Positions 1-5,870 are shown, counted from the first letter of the stretch. The stretch is DNA of 12,575 nucleotides from an uncultured Neomegalonema sp. (GCA_937958345.1 CALGNW010000105.1:1-12575); one strand, 5' to 3'. Notes: generated by a model not told the origin, from the sequence alone. Translations and numbers: made by a program.

Positions 1-15
1 AGTTAACCAGCTCGG

Positions 16-56
16 ATGTCCGGCACTGCTTTTTTGCCCCCTGTGGTGTCGGACAT
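16..56. repeat. Long-loop inverted repeat in leader
   Basis: ATGTCCGGCAC at 16-26 pairs with GTGTCGGACAT at 46-56: eleven positions, ten Watson-Crick and one G-T wobble, around a 19-base loop that holds a T6 run. It lies 96 bases ahead of the response regulator start. It could be an operator-like dyad or a transcript structure at the end of an unseen upstream gene. It has no T run after the second arm, so it is not a standard terminator on the plus strand. Confidence 0.5.
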
Positions 57-87
57 ACCGATCTACCAGACGAACGCGACCTGTTGA

Positions 88-115
88 GATGAGAGCGTTT
101 CATGCCGCTCTCATC
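88..115. repeat. Perfect 10-bp inverted repeat upstream of response regulator
   Basis: GATGAGAGCG at 88-97 and CGCTCTCATC at 106-115 are exact reverse complements separated by 8 bases. In RNA this would be a stable stem-loop about 36 bases before the GTG start of the response regulator. The first in-frame ATG of that reading frame (89) lies inside the left arm, which is a further reason to prefer the downstream GTG. No U-tract follows, so a leader hairpin or protein-binding dyad is more likely than an intrinsic terminator. Confidence 0.6.
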
Positions 116-151
116 CGACCCTTCCACCGCCTCGCTTTAAGGAACGTATCA

Positions 152-520
152 GTGGCCGAAATTCTCCTTCTGGAAGATGGCGAGGCGTTGCGCCGGCTTC
201 TGACCCATGCGCTGCGCGAAGACGGACACGAGGTTACGGCGAGCGAGGATGGGAAGATCTCGTATGATCGCACTGTTGTCTCAAAAGCCGAGATTATGAT
301 CACCGACATCGACATGCCCGGCGTCAACGGAATTGAAGCAATTCTGATCGCGCAAAAAATTCGCCCTGATGTGAAGATTATTGCAATGTCAGGGGCCGGA
401 ATGGGCGATATGGATGACTATCTGAATACCTGTGCCGGGCTCGGCGTGAAAAGTATATTACAGAAACCGTTCGAGCCTGACACTTTAGTAATGACCGTAC
501 GTACACTGCTGACAGCTTAG
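152..520 (+). CDS. Receiver-only (CheY-like) response regulator
   Basis: A 122-residue protein made of a single response-regulator receiver domain with no output domain. From the GTG start, the acidic pair is E8-D9, the phospho-acceptor is D52 in the motif TDIDMPGVNG, the conserved Ser/Thr position is S80 (MSGAG) and the conserved lysine is K105 in QKPFEP. The full signalling set is therefore present. I chose GTG at 152 over the in-frame ATG at 89 because AAGGA at 139-143 sits 8 bases before it, the receiver fold starts right there (VAEILLLEDGE), and the ATG lies inside an inverted repeat. The next gene's ribosome binding site overlaps this stop codon, so the two are almost surely co-transcribed. 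The cognate kinase is not in the window. Such stand-alone receivers act by protein-protein contact or as phosphorelay intermediates; the target here is unknown. Confidence 0.9.
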   Translation: MAEILLLEDGEALRRLLTHALREDGHEVTASEDGKISYDRTVVSKAEIMITDIDMPGVNGIEAILIAQKIRPDVKIIAMSGAGMGDMDDYLNTCAGLGVKSILQKPFEPDTLVMTVRTLLTA

Positions 521-529
521 GAGCTCGCT

Positions 530-1069
530 ATGACCATGACAGAGAATGATCGCCGCATGCGTGAGACCGTCATCGAGTTTGCGAGCTGTCTTTATGGCGG
601 AGCGTGGCGGGATCGCCTGGCCGAGGTGTCGGGAACGCCCAAAAGGACTGTCGGCGACTGGTTTCGTGGCGATAAGGCTCTTCCCCGTGCATTGCCTCTC
701 GCGATGCTTCGCGCCATGGAGAATGATGCAATTGCCCAGATTGCCGAAAAAGAGGCCCTGCGCGATCGCGTAAAGGCTCTGCGGATGGAGCTTGTATCGA
801 AATCAGCGGACGCGCCCGCGGGAAATACGAATACGGCCTCCGCCGAAGCAGAAAAAACAGCAAATTCGCCGCGGCCTGCCGCCGCCGCTTTCCCCAGCAG
901 AAAGGCTGCAAATGCCGAGTCTGCTGTTGCAAACGAATTGTCGGCAACCGTTCGGCAAGCCGAACCGGAAGCAGAGGCGGAAACCCAGCCGAACCCGACG
1001 GTCAAACGCCTCTCAGCCCGCCGCATTAAACGGCGCGGATTGCGTCTTGTTGCTTCGCGCAACGGCTGA
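530..1069 (+). CDS. Hypothetical protein with predicted HTH and low-complexity tail
   Basis: A 179-residue protein of unknown function. Residues about 25-62 read like a Cro/YdaS-type helix-turn-helix: WRDRLAEVSG, then TPKRTVGDWFRG as the likely recognition helix, then an Ala/Leu-rich helix. Residues 63-90 continue as a charged helix (AIAQIAEKEALRDRVKALR) that could be a short coiled coil. Residues 90-158 are Ala/Glu/Pro/Asn-rich and probably disordered, and the last 21 residues are strongly basic (KRLSARRIKRRGLRL). AGGAG at 519-523, which overlaps the stop of the receiver gene, gives a 6-base spacing to ATG 530; a second ATG at 536 is possible. The tight linkage suggests that this protein and the receiver work together, perhaps as a split regulator; this is inference. 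The DNA-binding call is from pattern only, and the basic tail could equally contact RNA. Confidence 0.7.
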   Translation: MTMTENDRRMRETVIEFASCLYGGAWRDRLAEVSGTPKRTVGDWFRGDKALPRALPLAMLRAMENDAIAQIAEKEALRDRVKALRMELVSKSADAPAGNTNTASAEAEKTANSPRPAAAAFPSRKAANAESAVANELSATVRQAEPEAEAETQPNPTVKRLSARRIKRRGLRLVASRNG

Positions 1070-1174
1070 TTTCGTCTGAATGATCAGCGGGCGCAGGCGT
1101 TCGGATTTGCGACGGCCTGCAGTTCGCGGTAGAGGACGGGTATCGCCGACATCCCGGCGCCAGCGAGACGCCGC

Positions 1175-4100
1175 ATGATGTCCTCCCATCCCCGTGATCG
1201 CACCGTTACAGCGGTTCTCGGTCCGACGAACACCGGTAAGACGACCTACGCCATCGAGCGTATGCTCGGACACAAATCCGGAGTCATCGGCTTTCCGCTC
1301 CGACTGCTGGCGCGCGAAGTTTATGACCGGATCGTAGAGCTGCGCGGGCCATCGGTGGTTGCGCTGGTAACCGGCGAGGAAAAAATCGTCCCTACCGCCG
1401 CTAAGTATTTTGTCTGTACAGTTGAATCGATGCCCGTCGAAACCGGTGCGGATTTCCTCGCCGTCGATGAGATCCAGCTCTGTGCCGACCCGGAGCGGGG
1501 ACATGTCTTCACCGACCGCCTGCTGGGCGCGCGGGGCATGCACGAGACGCTGTTTCTCGGCGCGATGACCATGCGGGAGAGCATTCGAAGCATCATCCCC
1601 GAGGCCCAGTTCGTGTTCCGCGAGCGGTATTCCGTGCTCAGCTACGCCGGACCGAAAAAAATCAGCCGCCTCCCCGGACGGTCGGCGATCGTCGCCTTCT
1701 CGACCGATCAGGTCTATGCGATTGCAGAATTGCTGCGGCGGCAAAAGGGCGGCGCGGCGGTGGTCATGGGGGCGCTATCCCCTCGAACCCGCAACGCACA
1801 GGTAAAGATGTTCCAGGAAGGCGAGGTGGAATACCTTGTCGCGACCGATGCTATCGGGATGGGACTTAACCTTGACCTGAAGTCCGTCTGGTTTGCCGGG
1901 TCATCCAAATTCGACGGCAGAAAGCACAGACGCCTCGAACCCCAGGAATTGGCGCAGATCGCCGGACGCGCGGGACGCTACACCAATGACGGAACATTCG
2001 GGGTGACCGCGGATTGCCGGCCTCTCGAACCGGAAATGGTCGAAGCAATCGAAGAACACCGTTTTCGTCCCGTCGGGGCCCTGCAATGGCGTAATTCGAG
2101 ACTGAATTTCGCAAATCCCGATGCCTTGCTTAAAAGCCTTGATATGCCGTCGCCGGTAATGGGTTTGCAACGGGCGCGGGAGGGCGAGGACGTTGCGGCT
2201 TTGCGCATGTTGTCGCGTGATCCGGACATCCAGATCAGCGCGAAGGGGACGAACGCGACAAGACTGCTCTGGGATGTATGTCAGATCCCCGACTTTCGTA
2301 AAACGATGATGAGCGAGCATGTTGACCTGCTTGCGCGCATTTACGGGTTTCTGACAGGCGCTTCGCGGGTTATACCCGAAGAGTGGATGCGGACGCAGGT
2401 TCAACGCATCGACAAAACGGATGGCGATATTGACGTTTTGTCAAAACGTCTGGCGTTCATCCGTACTTGGACCTATGCCGCGAACCGAACCGAGTGGTTG
2501 CAGGACGCGGCACGGTGGAGAGATAAAACGCGCGCCGTCGAAGACAGGCTCTCCGACGCGTTGCACACAAGGCTGACACAGCGATTTGTCGACCGCCGCA
2601 CCAGCGTTCTGATGCGGCGGTTGAAACAGAAGGAGGACCTCGTGGCCACAGTCGAGAAAGACGGTCGTGTCACGGTCGAAGGCGAACATGTCGGAAGCAT
2701 CGAAGGTTTGCGCTTTCAACCCGATAAAGAAGCCGAAGGCGTCCACGGGAAGACCTTGCGCGCCGCAAGCACCGCGCCAGTTGTTGCCGAACTGACCCAA
2801 CGGGTCGAGCGCCTGTATGCCGCCCCCGACGGGGCCATCGACTTTACCGAGCAAGGTGGCATTGTCTGGGACAATGTCGTCATAGGGCGGTTGGAAAAGG
2901 GTGCGGATGCCCTGTCTCCGACGGCACGGGTGTTTGCCGATGAGTTGCTTGAGGCAACCAGCATCGAGCGCGCCCAGCGCCGTTGTCAGCAGTGGATTGA
3001 TCGGAAAATTGCGACGCAATTCGAACCCCTGCTTTCCCTGAAGAATGATGAGAGCATCACCGGAATCGGCAAAGGTGTCGCGTTCCAGGTCATCGAGGCG
3101 CTTGGCGTCTTGCCGCGCGGTCCCGTTGCCAATGATGTGAAGTCTATCGAACAGGAAGTCCGCGCAGTCATGCGAAAGCACGGCCTCCGGTTCGGTCAAT
3201 ACACGCTGTTCATGCCGCTTCTTTTGAAACCAGCGCCAACGCGTCTGCGGGTCATGCTCTGGGGTTTGGCACAGGCGATGGATGACATTCCAAGTCCCCC
3301 TCCTGCCGGAGTAGTGACTTTTCCCGCGCCGGAGGGTGTTCCGCACGGGTATTTCCCGATTGCAGGTTACCGGAAAGCCGGAAACCGGGCATTACGCCTC
3401 GATATGCTGGAACGGCTCGCCGATATGCTGCGCCCGCTCGATGCCCGTAAGGGGTTCGAGGCAACACCGGATATGCTGTCGATTACGGGCCTGACGCTGG
3501 AACAATTCTCGGAATTGATGACCGGCATGGGGTATCGCGGAGAGCGCGCCGAGCGCCCGAAGATCAAGTCCGTGCCGAAGGATCAGGCAGGAACGGACGA
3601 ACAGGCCCCGAGCGCCGACACGCCCGAAGCGGCTGAGGTTGTTGAACCGGCCACGCCGCCGTCCGCGGACGAGGTTATTCGCGAGGAAACGCCGGCTGCC
3701 GCACTTGAGGCCGCGCCGCCCGCCACGGTCGAGGCGGCAAACGATACGCCGGCAATCGAGGCGACAGAATCAGCCATCCCGACCGCCGACGCGGATCAAG
3801 GTGGGGATGTATCGTCGGAAAAGCCGCAAGGCGAAGAATCCGCCGAGCCCGCAAATGACGCGCCCGACGCAGCCGCAACGGCCAAAGTCGAGGGCGAAAC
3901 CGCTGAAACCGAGGTCTTTTATACCTTCCGCATTCTGCCGCGCGGGCGTCAGCAACGCGGCGACGGCCCCCGCCGAAAACCGAACGAGGCTGGTAATAAT
4001 CAGCGCCGCAGCGGCCCGCCGGGCGGCGATGCCGGTGCAGCAAAACCGGTCTCAACCGGACCGGGCGCACGCAAATCGCATGCAGAGAATGTCGGCGGTA

Positions 4101-4258
4101 GCGGTAGGCCGAATCGCGGAAAGCCGGGCGGGGGAAAAGGTCGCCCTCCGGCGAAACAGCAACCGCAGACATTCAAATCCGCGCCACCGAAACAGGATCG
4201 CAAAGTCGATCCCGATTCGCCTTTCGCAGTTCTGCAAAGGCTCAAGGACGGTAAGTGA
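1175..4258 (+). CDS. SUV3-like DEAD/DEAH-box (SF2) RNA helicase
   Basis: A 1027-residue superfamily 2 helicase of the alphaproteobacterial/mitochondrial SUV3 type. Visible motifs: Walker A GPTNTGKT (16-23), motif Ia FPLRLLAREVYDR (40-52), VTGEEKI (65-71), motif II DEIQ (98-101), motif III LGAMTMRE (128-135), motif V ATDAIGMGLNLDL (223-235), motif VI QIAGRAGRY (261-269). All catalytic motifs are intact. Residues about 790-910 are Ala/Glu/Pro-rich and acidic; about 911-1010 are Arg/Gly/Pro/Lys-rich; the protein ends DPDSPFAVLQRLKDGK, an end motif I recall from relatives. The expected role is ATP-driven unwinding of RNA (or RNA-DNA) in RNA turnover, by analogy to mitochondrial SUV3. No clear ribosome binding site precedes ATG 1175 or ATG 1178, but the in-frame stop at 1130-1132 leaves no other ATG, GTG or TTG start upstream. 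It overlaps the S4 gene by 4 bases. No terminator separates it from the upstream gene. Confidence 0.9.
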   Translation: MMSSHPRDRTVTAVLGPTNTGKTTYAIERMLGHKSGVIGFPLRLLAREVYDRIVELRGPSVVALVTGEEKIVPTAAKYFVCTVESMPVETGADFLAVDEIQLCADPERGHVFTDRLLGARGMHETLFLGAMTMRESIRSIIPEAQFVFRERYSVLSYAGPKKISRLPGRSAIVAFSTDQVYAIAELLRRQKGGAAVVMGALSPRTRNAQVKMFQEGEVEYLVATDAIGMGLNLDLKSVWFAGSSKFDGRKHRRLEPQELAQIAGRAGRYTNDGTFGVTADCRPLEPEMVEAIEEHRFRPVGALQWRNSRLNFANPDALLKSLDMPSPVMGLQRAREGEDVAALRMLSRDPDIQISAKGTNATRLLWDVCQIPDFRKTMMSEHVDLLARIYGFLTGASRVIPEEWMRTQVQRIDKTDGDIDVLSKRLAFIRTWTYAANRTEWLQDAARWRDKTRAVEDRLSDALHTRLTQRFVDRRTSVLMRRLKQKEDLVATVEKDGRVTVEGEHVGSIEGLRFQPDKEAEGVHGKTLRAASTAPVVAELTQRVERLYAAPDGAIDFTEQGGIVWDNVVIGRLEKGADALSPTARVFADELLEATSIERAQRRCQQWIDRKIATQFEPLLSLKNDESITGIGKGVAFQVIEALGVLPRGPVANDVKSIEQEVRAVMRKHGLRFGQYTLFMPLLLKPAPTRLRVMLWGLAQAMDDIPSPPPAGVVTFPAPEGVPHGYFPIAGYRKAGNRALRLDMLERLADMLRPLDARKGFEATPDMLSITGLTLEQFSELMTGMGYRGERAERPKIKSVPKDQAGTDEQAPSADTPEAAEVVEPATPPSADEVIREETPAAALEAAPPATVEAANDTPAIEATESAIPTADADQGGDVSSEKPQGEESAEPANDAPDAAATAKVEGETAETEVFYTFRILPRGRQQRGDGPRRKPNEAGNNQRRSGPPGGDAGAAKPVSTGPGARKSHAENVGGSGRPNRGKPGGGKGRPPAKQQPQTFKSAPPKQDRKVDPDSPFAVLQRLKDGK

Positions 4259-4626
4259 GCAGTGATGCGCTCTCGACAATCCGGGTCGACAAATGGTTAT
4301 GGTATGCGCGGTTTTTGAAATCGCGCAGCCTCGCCTCTCGTTTTGTGAGTGACGGAAACCTGCGAATCGATGGCGAACGCAGCACAAAACCCAGCCGCAC
4401 TGTCAAACCCGGAGATGTCCTGACCTTTCCGCAGGGAACGCACATTCGTGTCATCAAAATCGTCGAAATAGGTGTGCGCAGAGGTCCCGCGCCCGAGGCC
4501 CAGGCCCTTTACGAAGATCTTGCTCCGCCGGAACATAAAGCCCGGATCGAAGAAATTCGCAGCGGGCCCCGTCCGACAAAAAGGGACAGGCGGGATATGG
4601 AGCGATATCGCGACGAAACGCGCTGA
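4255..4626 (+). CDS. hslR: S4-domain RNA-binding protein, Hsp15-like
   Basis: A 123-residue protein with an N-terminal S4 RNA-binding domain at about 10-60. The segment RVDKWLWYARFLKSRSLA followed by FVSDGNLRIDGE is typical of the Hsp15/HslR group, and the basic tail (GPRPTKRDRRDMERYR) also fits. In E. coli, Hsp15 binds free 50S subunits carrying stalled nascent chains; whether the alphaproteobacterial proteins do the same is inference. The start is GTG at 4255, overlapping the helicase stop (GTGA), with AAGGA at 4244-4248 six bases upstream inside the helicase gene. This arrangement indicates translational coupling with the helicase. The gene symbol is by family resemblance; the product could be called simply S4 domain protein. 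Confidence 0.88.
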   Translation: MSSDALSTIRVDKWLWYARFLKSRSLASRFVSDGNLRIDGERSTKPSRTVKPGDVLTFPQGTHIRVIKIVEIGVRRGPAPEAQALYEDLAPPEHKARIEEIRSGPRPTKRDRRDMERYRDETR

Positions 4627-4633
4627 AATCTTC

Positions 4634-4670
4634 TGGCAGGCACGAACTGCCAATATGTCGGCATATTTTT
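4634..4670 (+). terminator. Two tandem hairpins after S4 gene, possible weak terminator
   Basis: TGGCAG (4634-4639) pairs with CTGCCA (4647-4652). Immediately after, AATATG (4652-4657) pairs with CATATT (4662-4667) around TCGG, and the T run extends to 4670. The two stems share base 4652. The second stem is AT-rich, so termination would be weak or partial. It lies between the S4 stop and the next gene's start, so it may separate or attenuate transcription between them. Confidence 0.35.
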
Positions 4671-4677
4671 GCGTTAT

Positions 4678-5094
4678 ATGCGCAGTATGGATAAAAAATT
4701 TGACCTTACCCGCCGCTGTGCGCTCGCTTCGATTGGCGCTTCAGCCGTTCTTGCCGCCAGCCCCGCGCTTGCCGCTTCCGTAATTATAGAAACCTCGACA
4801 ACCGAAGCTGTTGCCGTTGTTTGGCCTGCATATCACCGCGCCGGACCCGAGCGTCCGCACGCCGGAGAACGGGTTATCCTCAGGTTGGAGAACGAGCCTT
4901 ATATGAAACCGGCGCTGGCCGTTTATTCGCAGCAAGGCCTGCCGCTTGGGTATGTCGCACCGCGGAAAGCCGAAAAGCTTTTGTCGGCGCTTGATCGCGG
5001 TGCCAAGCTGGATGCACGCATCGAGGCGACGCGCGCTGGTACAGGCGAGCCGGGCTGGCACATCAACACACTGTCCGTTTCGACCGTTGTCTAG
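4678..5094 (+). CDS. Exported HIRAN-domain-like protein
   Basis: About 138 residues. The N-terminus is a signal peptide: a charged start, LTRRCALASIGASAVLAA, then SPALA followed by Ala, with a likely cut near residue 32. The twin arginine before the hydrophobic stretch hints at Tat export, though the motif is imperfect. The mature part at about 63-122 resembles a HIRAN domain: GERVILRLENEP, then ALAVYSQQGLPLGYVAPRKAEKLLSALDRG, matching the family pattern of a strand with an acidic/proline step, an A-x-AVY core, a GY[VIL] step and a terminal helix. HIRAN domains are known mainly from nuclear DNA-repair proteins such as HLTF, where they bind ssDNA ends; the job of a secreted version is unknown. 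Possible starts are TTG 4669, ATG 4678 and ATG 4687; none has a good ribosome binding site. I chose 4678, but 4687 gives an equally normal signal peptide. Confidence 0.7.
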   Translation: MRSMDKKFDLTRRCALASIGASAVLAASPALAASVIIETSTTEAVAVVWPAYHRAGPERPHAGERVILRLENEPYMKPALAVYSQQGLPLGYVAPRKAEKLLSALDRGAKLDARIEATRAGTGEPGWHINTLSVSTVV

Positions 5095-5122
5095 AGAATT
5101 AGTTTTGCGGGTTAAAATCTGA

Positions 5123-5177
5123 TCGTCAGGCGCTCGCAGTTTCGAGCGCGACCTGTTTCGTGCGTCGTCAGGCGATC
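5123..5177 (+). repeat. Direct repeat TCGTCAGGCGnTC, 42 bases apart
   Basis: TCGTCAGGCGCTC at 5123-5135 and TCGTCAGGCGATC at 5165-5177 match at 12 of 13 positions. Their spacing of 42 bases is twice the 21-base period of the AGAGTTTT repeats just downstream, so both sets of repeats fall on one register. Confidence 0.6.
5130..5149. repeat. 7-bp stem-loop downstream of HIRAN-like gene
   Basis: GCGCTCG (5130-5136) is the reverse complement of CGAGCGC (5143-5149), with a 6-base loop CAGTTT. It starts 36 bases after the stop of the exported HIRAN-like gene. The GC-rich stem could help end that transcript, but no T run follows, so I do not call it a standard terminator. Confidence 0.45.
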
Positions 5178-5203
5178 ACTCAGAAAAGTTGAGAGACACT
5201 TTC

Positions 5204-5266
5204 AGAGTTTTGCGCGGGTTTTCGAGAGTTTTGCCACGGGGTTGAAGAGTTTTCCCCGGTGCAACC
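5204..5266 (+). repeat. Three 21-bp phased AGAGTTTT direct repeats upstream of fdxA
   Basis: AGAGTTTT begins at 5204, 5225 and 5246, exactly 21 bases apart; the first two copies extend to AGAGTTTTGC. A related AGTTTTGCG lies at 5101, 105 bases (five periods) before the matching base of the first repeat, and the inverse CAAAACT is at 5272-5278 within the adjacent palindrome. A 21-base spacing is two helical turns, so a protein bound to these sites would sit on one face of the DNA. This is an iteron-like or operator-like array 88 bases before the fdxA start. Confidence 0.7.
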
Positions 5267-5267
5267 C

Positions 5268-5287
5268 GTGTCAAAACTATCTGACAC
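5268..5287. promoter_or_regulatory. Palindrome GTGTCA-N8-TGACAC, operator candidate
   Basis: GTGTCA (5268-5273) and TGACAC (5282-5287) form a perfect 6-bp dyad with an 8-base centre, 66 bases before the fdxA start. It also reads TGTC-N10-GACA, the form described for PpsR/CrtJ-type repressor sites, but no photosynthesis gene is in view, so that assignment is only a resemblance. It directly adjoins the 21-base repeats. The regulator is not known. Confidence 0.45.
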
Positions 5288-5353
5288 CTTGCCCCAGCGG
5301 GATCAGCGCGGTAAACGCGCATGCAGTACACGCTCTTTCAGGATACTCCCGCT

Positions 5354-5692
5354 ATGACATATGTCGTCACCGATAATTGCATTAAATGCAAATACACGGA
5401 TTGTGTGGAGGTTTGCCCCGTCGATTGCTTTTATGAGGGCGAGAATATGCTTGTTATTCACCCTGACGAGTGCATCGATTGCGGCGTATGCGAACCGGAA
5501 TGCCCAGCGAACGCTATCCTGCCCGATACGGAACCGGGTATGGAAGACTGGATCAAACTGAATCATAAGTATTCGCTGGTCTGGCCTGTCTTGACCGTTA
5601 AACGCGATCAAGACCCCGACGCAGAAAAGCATGACGGCGAGGAAGGGAAACTCGCCAAGTACTTCTCCGAGGCACCCGGCGAGGGCGATTGA
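5354..5692 (+). CDS. fdxA: FdxA-type 7Fe ferredoxin
   Basis: A 112-residue soluble ferredoxin with one [3Fe-4S] and one [4Fe-4S] cluster. Cysteines are at 9, 12, 17, 21, 25, 40, 43, 46 and 50. By alignment to Azotobacter ferredoxin I, C9, C17 and C50 should bind the 3Fe cluster and C21, C40, C43 and C46 the 4Fe cluster, with C12 and C25 free. The stretch VEVCPVDCFYEGENMLVIHP followed by DECIDCGVCEPECP is highly characteristic. The C-terminal half (WIKLNHKYSLVWPVL) is the usual extension of this class. I chose ATG 5354, not the upstream ATG at 5321, because family proteins start at MTYVV and AGGA at 5340-5343 lies ten bases before it. It acts as a cytoplasmic one-electron carrier; its partner cannot be told from the neighbours. 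The gene stands alone, with elaborate repeats upstream and a terminator downstream. Confidence 0.95.
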   Translation: MTYVVTDNCIKCKYTDCVEVCPVDCFYEGENMLVIHPDECIDCGVCEPECPANAILPDTEPGMEDWIKLNHKYSLVWPVLTVKRDQDPDAEKHDGEEGKLAKYFSEAPGEGD

Positions 5693-5724
5693 TTCAATTT
5701 GCCGGACTTCGCTGCACTGCACAC

Positions 5725-5752
5725 TTGAAAAAGCGCGGTATTTGTGTATAAT
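5725..5752 (+). promoter_or_regulatory. Strong sigma-70-like promoter downstream of fdxA
   Basis: TTGAAA (5725-5730) is followed after 16 bases by a perfect TATAAT (5747-5752), the best promoter match I noticed in the window. Transcription would start near 5758-5760. It faces a short stretch that ends in an intrinsic terminator at 5809-5832, with carD a further 104 bases on. Confidence 0.65.
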
Positions 5753-5758
5753 CCTCTG

Positions 5759-5832
5759 CAAGCACTCGCAATTGCAGGTTAGCCACATCGGTCGTAGTCG
5801 GGCAAGGCCGCACTTTCGGGTGCGTTTTTTTT
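5759..5832 (+). ncRNA. Candidate small RNA between fdxA and carD
   Basis: Predicted from a promoter at 5725-5752 and a terminator ending at 5832, giving a transcript of about 74 bases. No credible reading frame lies within it. CTGCAA (5756-5761) can pair with TTGCAG (5772-5777) if the start is slightly upstream; the 3' end is the terminator stem with a U8 tail, a form common in trans-acting small RNAs. The other reading is an attenuated leader of carD, with the terminator controlling read-through. I recognise no known RNA family. The extent is inferred from the signals only. Confidence 0.45.
5809..5832 (+). terminator. Intrinsic terminator between fdxA and carD
   Basis: CGCAC (5809-5813) pairs with GTGCG (5820-5824) around TTTCGG, with a possible extra T-G pair at the loop base, followed by eight T at 5825-5832. 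It would end transcripts of fdxA and of the promoter at 5725-5752. Confidence 0.75.
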
Positions 5833-5852
5833 CGCCTTTCTTTTACCTCTTC

Positions 5853-5870
5853 CTCCGCGCGTATGCGGAG
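5853..5870 (+). promoter_or_regulatory. Hairpin in carD leader that could compete for the ribosome binding site
   Basis: CTCCGC (5853-5858) pairs with GCGGAG (5865-5870) around a 6-base loop. The same CTCCG can pair instead with CGGAG at 5923-5927, which contains the carD ribosome binding site GGAG. The two pairings exclude each other, so the leader could switch between an open and a blocked site. This is structural inference only. Confidence 0.35.

Noticed and set aside
3..8. TTAACC as a CtrA binding site at the left edge
   Set aside because: Only a half-site is present, with no second TTAA at the right distance inside the window.
1084..1176. A 30-codon minus-strand frame in the gap before the helicase
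   Set aside because: The peptide looks fairly protein-like, but it is short, has no ribosome binding site, and starts over the helicase start codon; I cannot support it as a gene or as a pseudogene remnant.
1080..1178. A 32-codon Arg-rich frame ending in ATGA over the helicase start
   Set aside because: The overlap looks like translational coupling, but there is no ribosome binding site and the composition (many Arg) is that of non-coding GC-rich sequence.
2441..3346. A 301-codon minus-strand frame inside the helicase gene
   Set aside because: It is antisense to conserved helicase sequence and shows no family motif; it is a shadow of the plus-strand codon pattern.
4634..4652. A sigma-54 promoter (TGGCA...TGCC) before the HIRAN-like gene
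   Set aside because: The GG and GC elements are 12 bases apart instead of the required 10, and the sequence is better explained as an inverted repeat.
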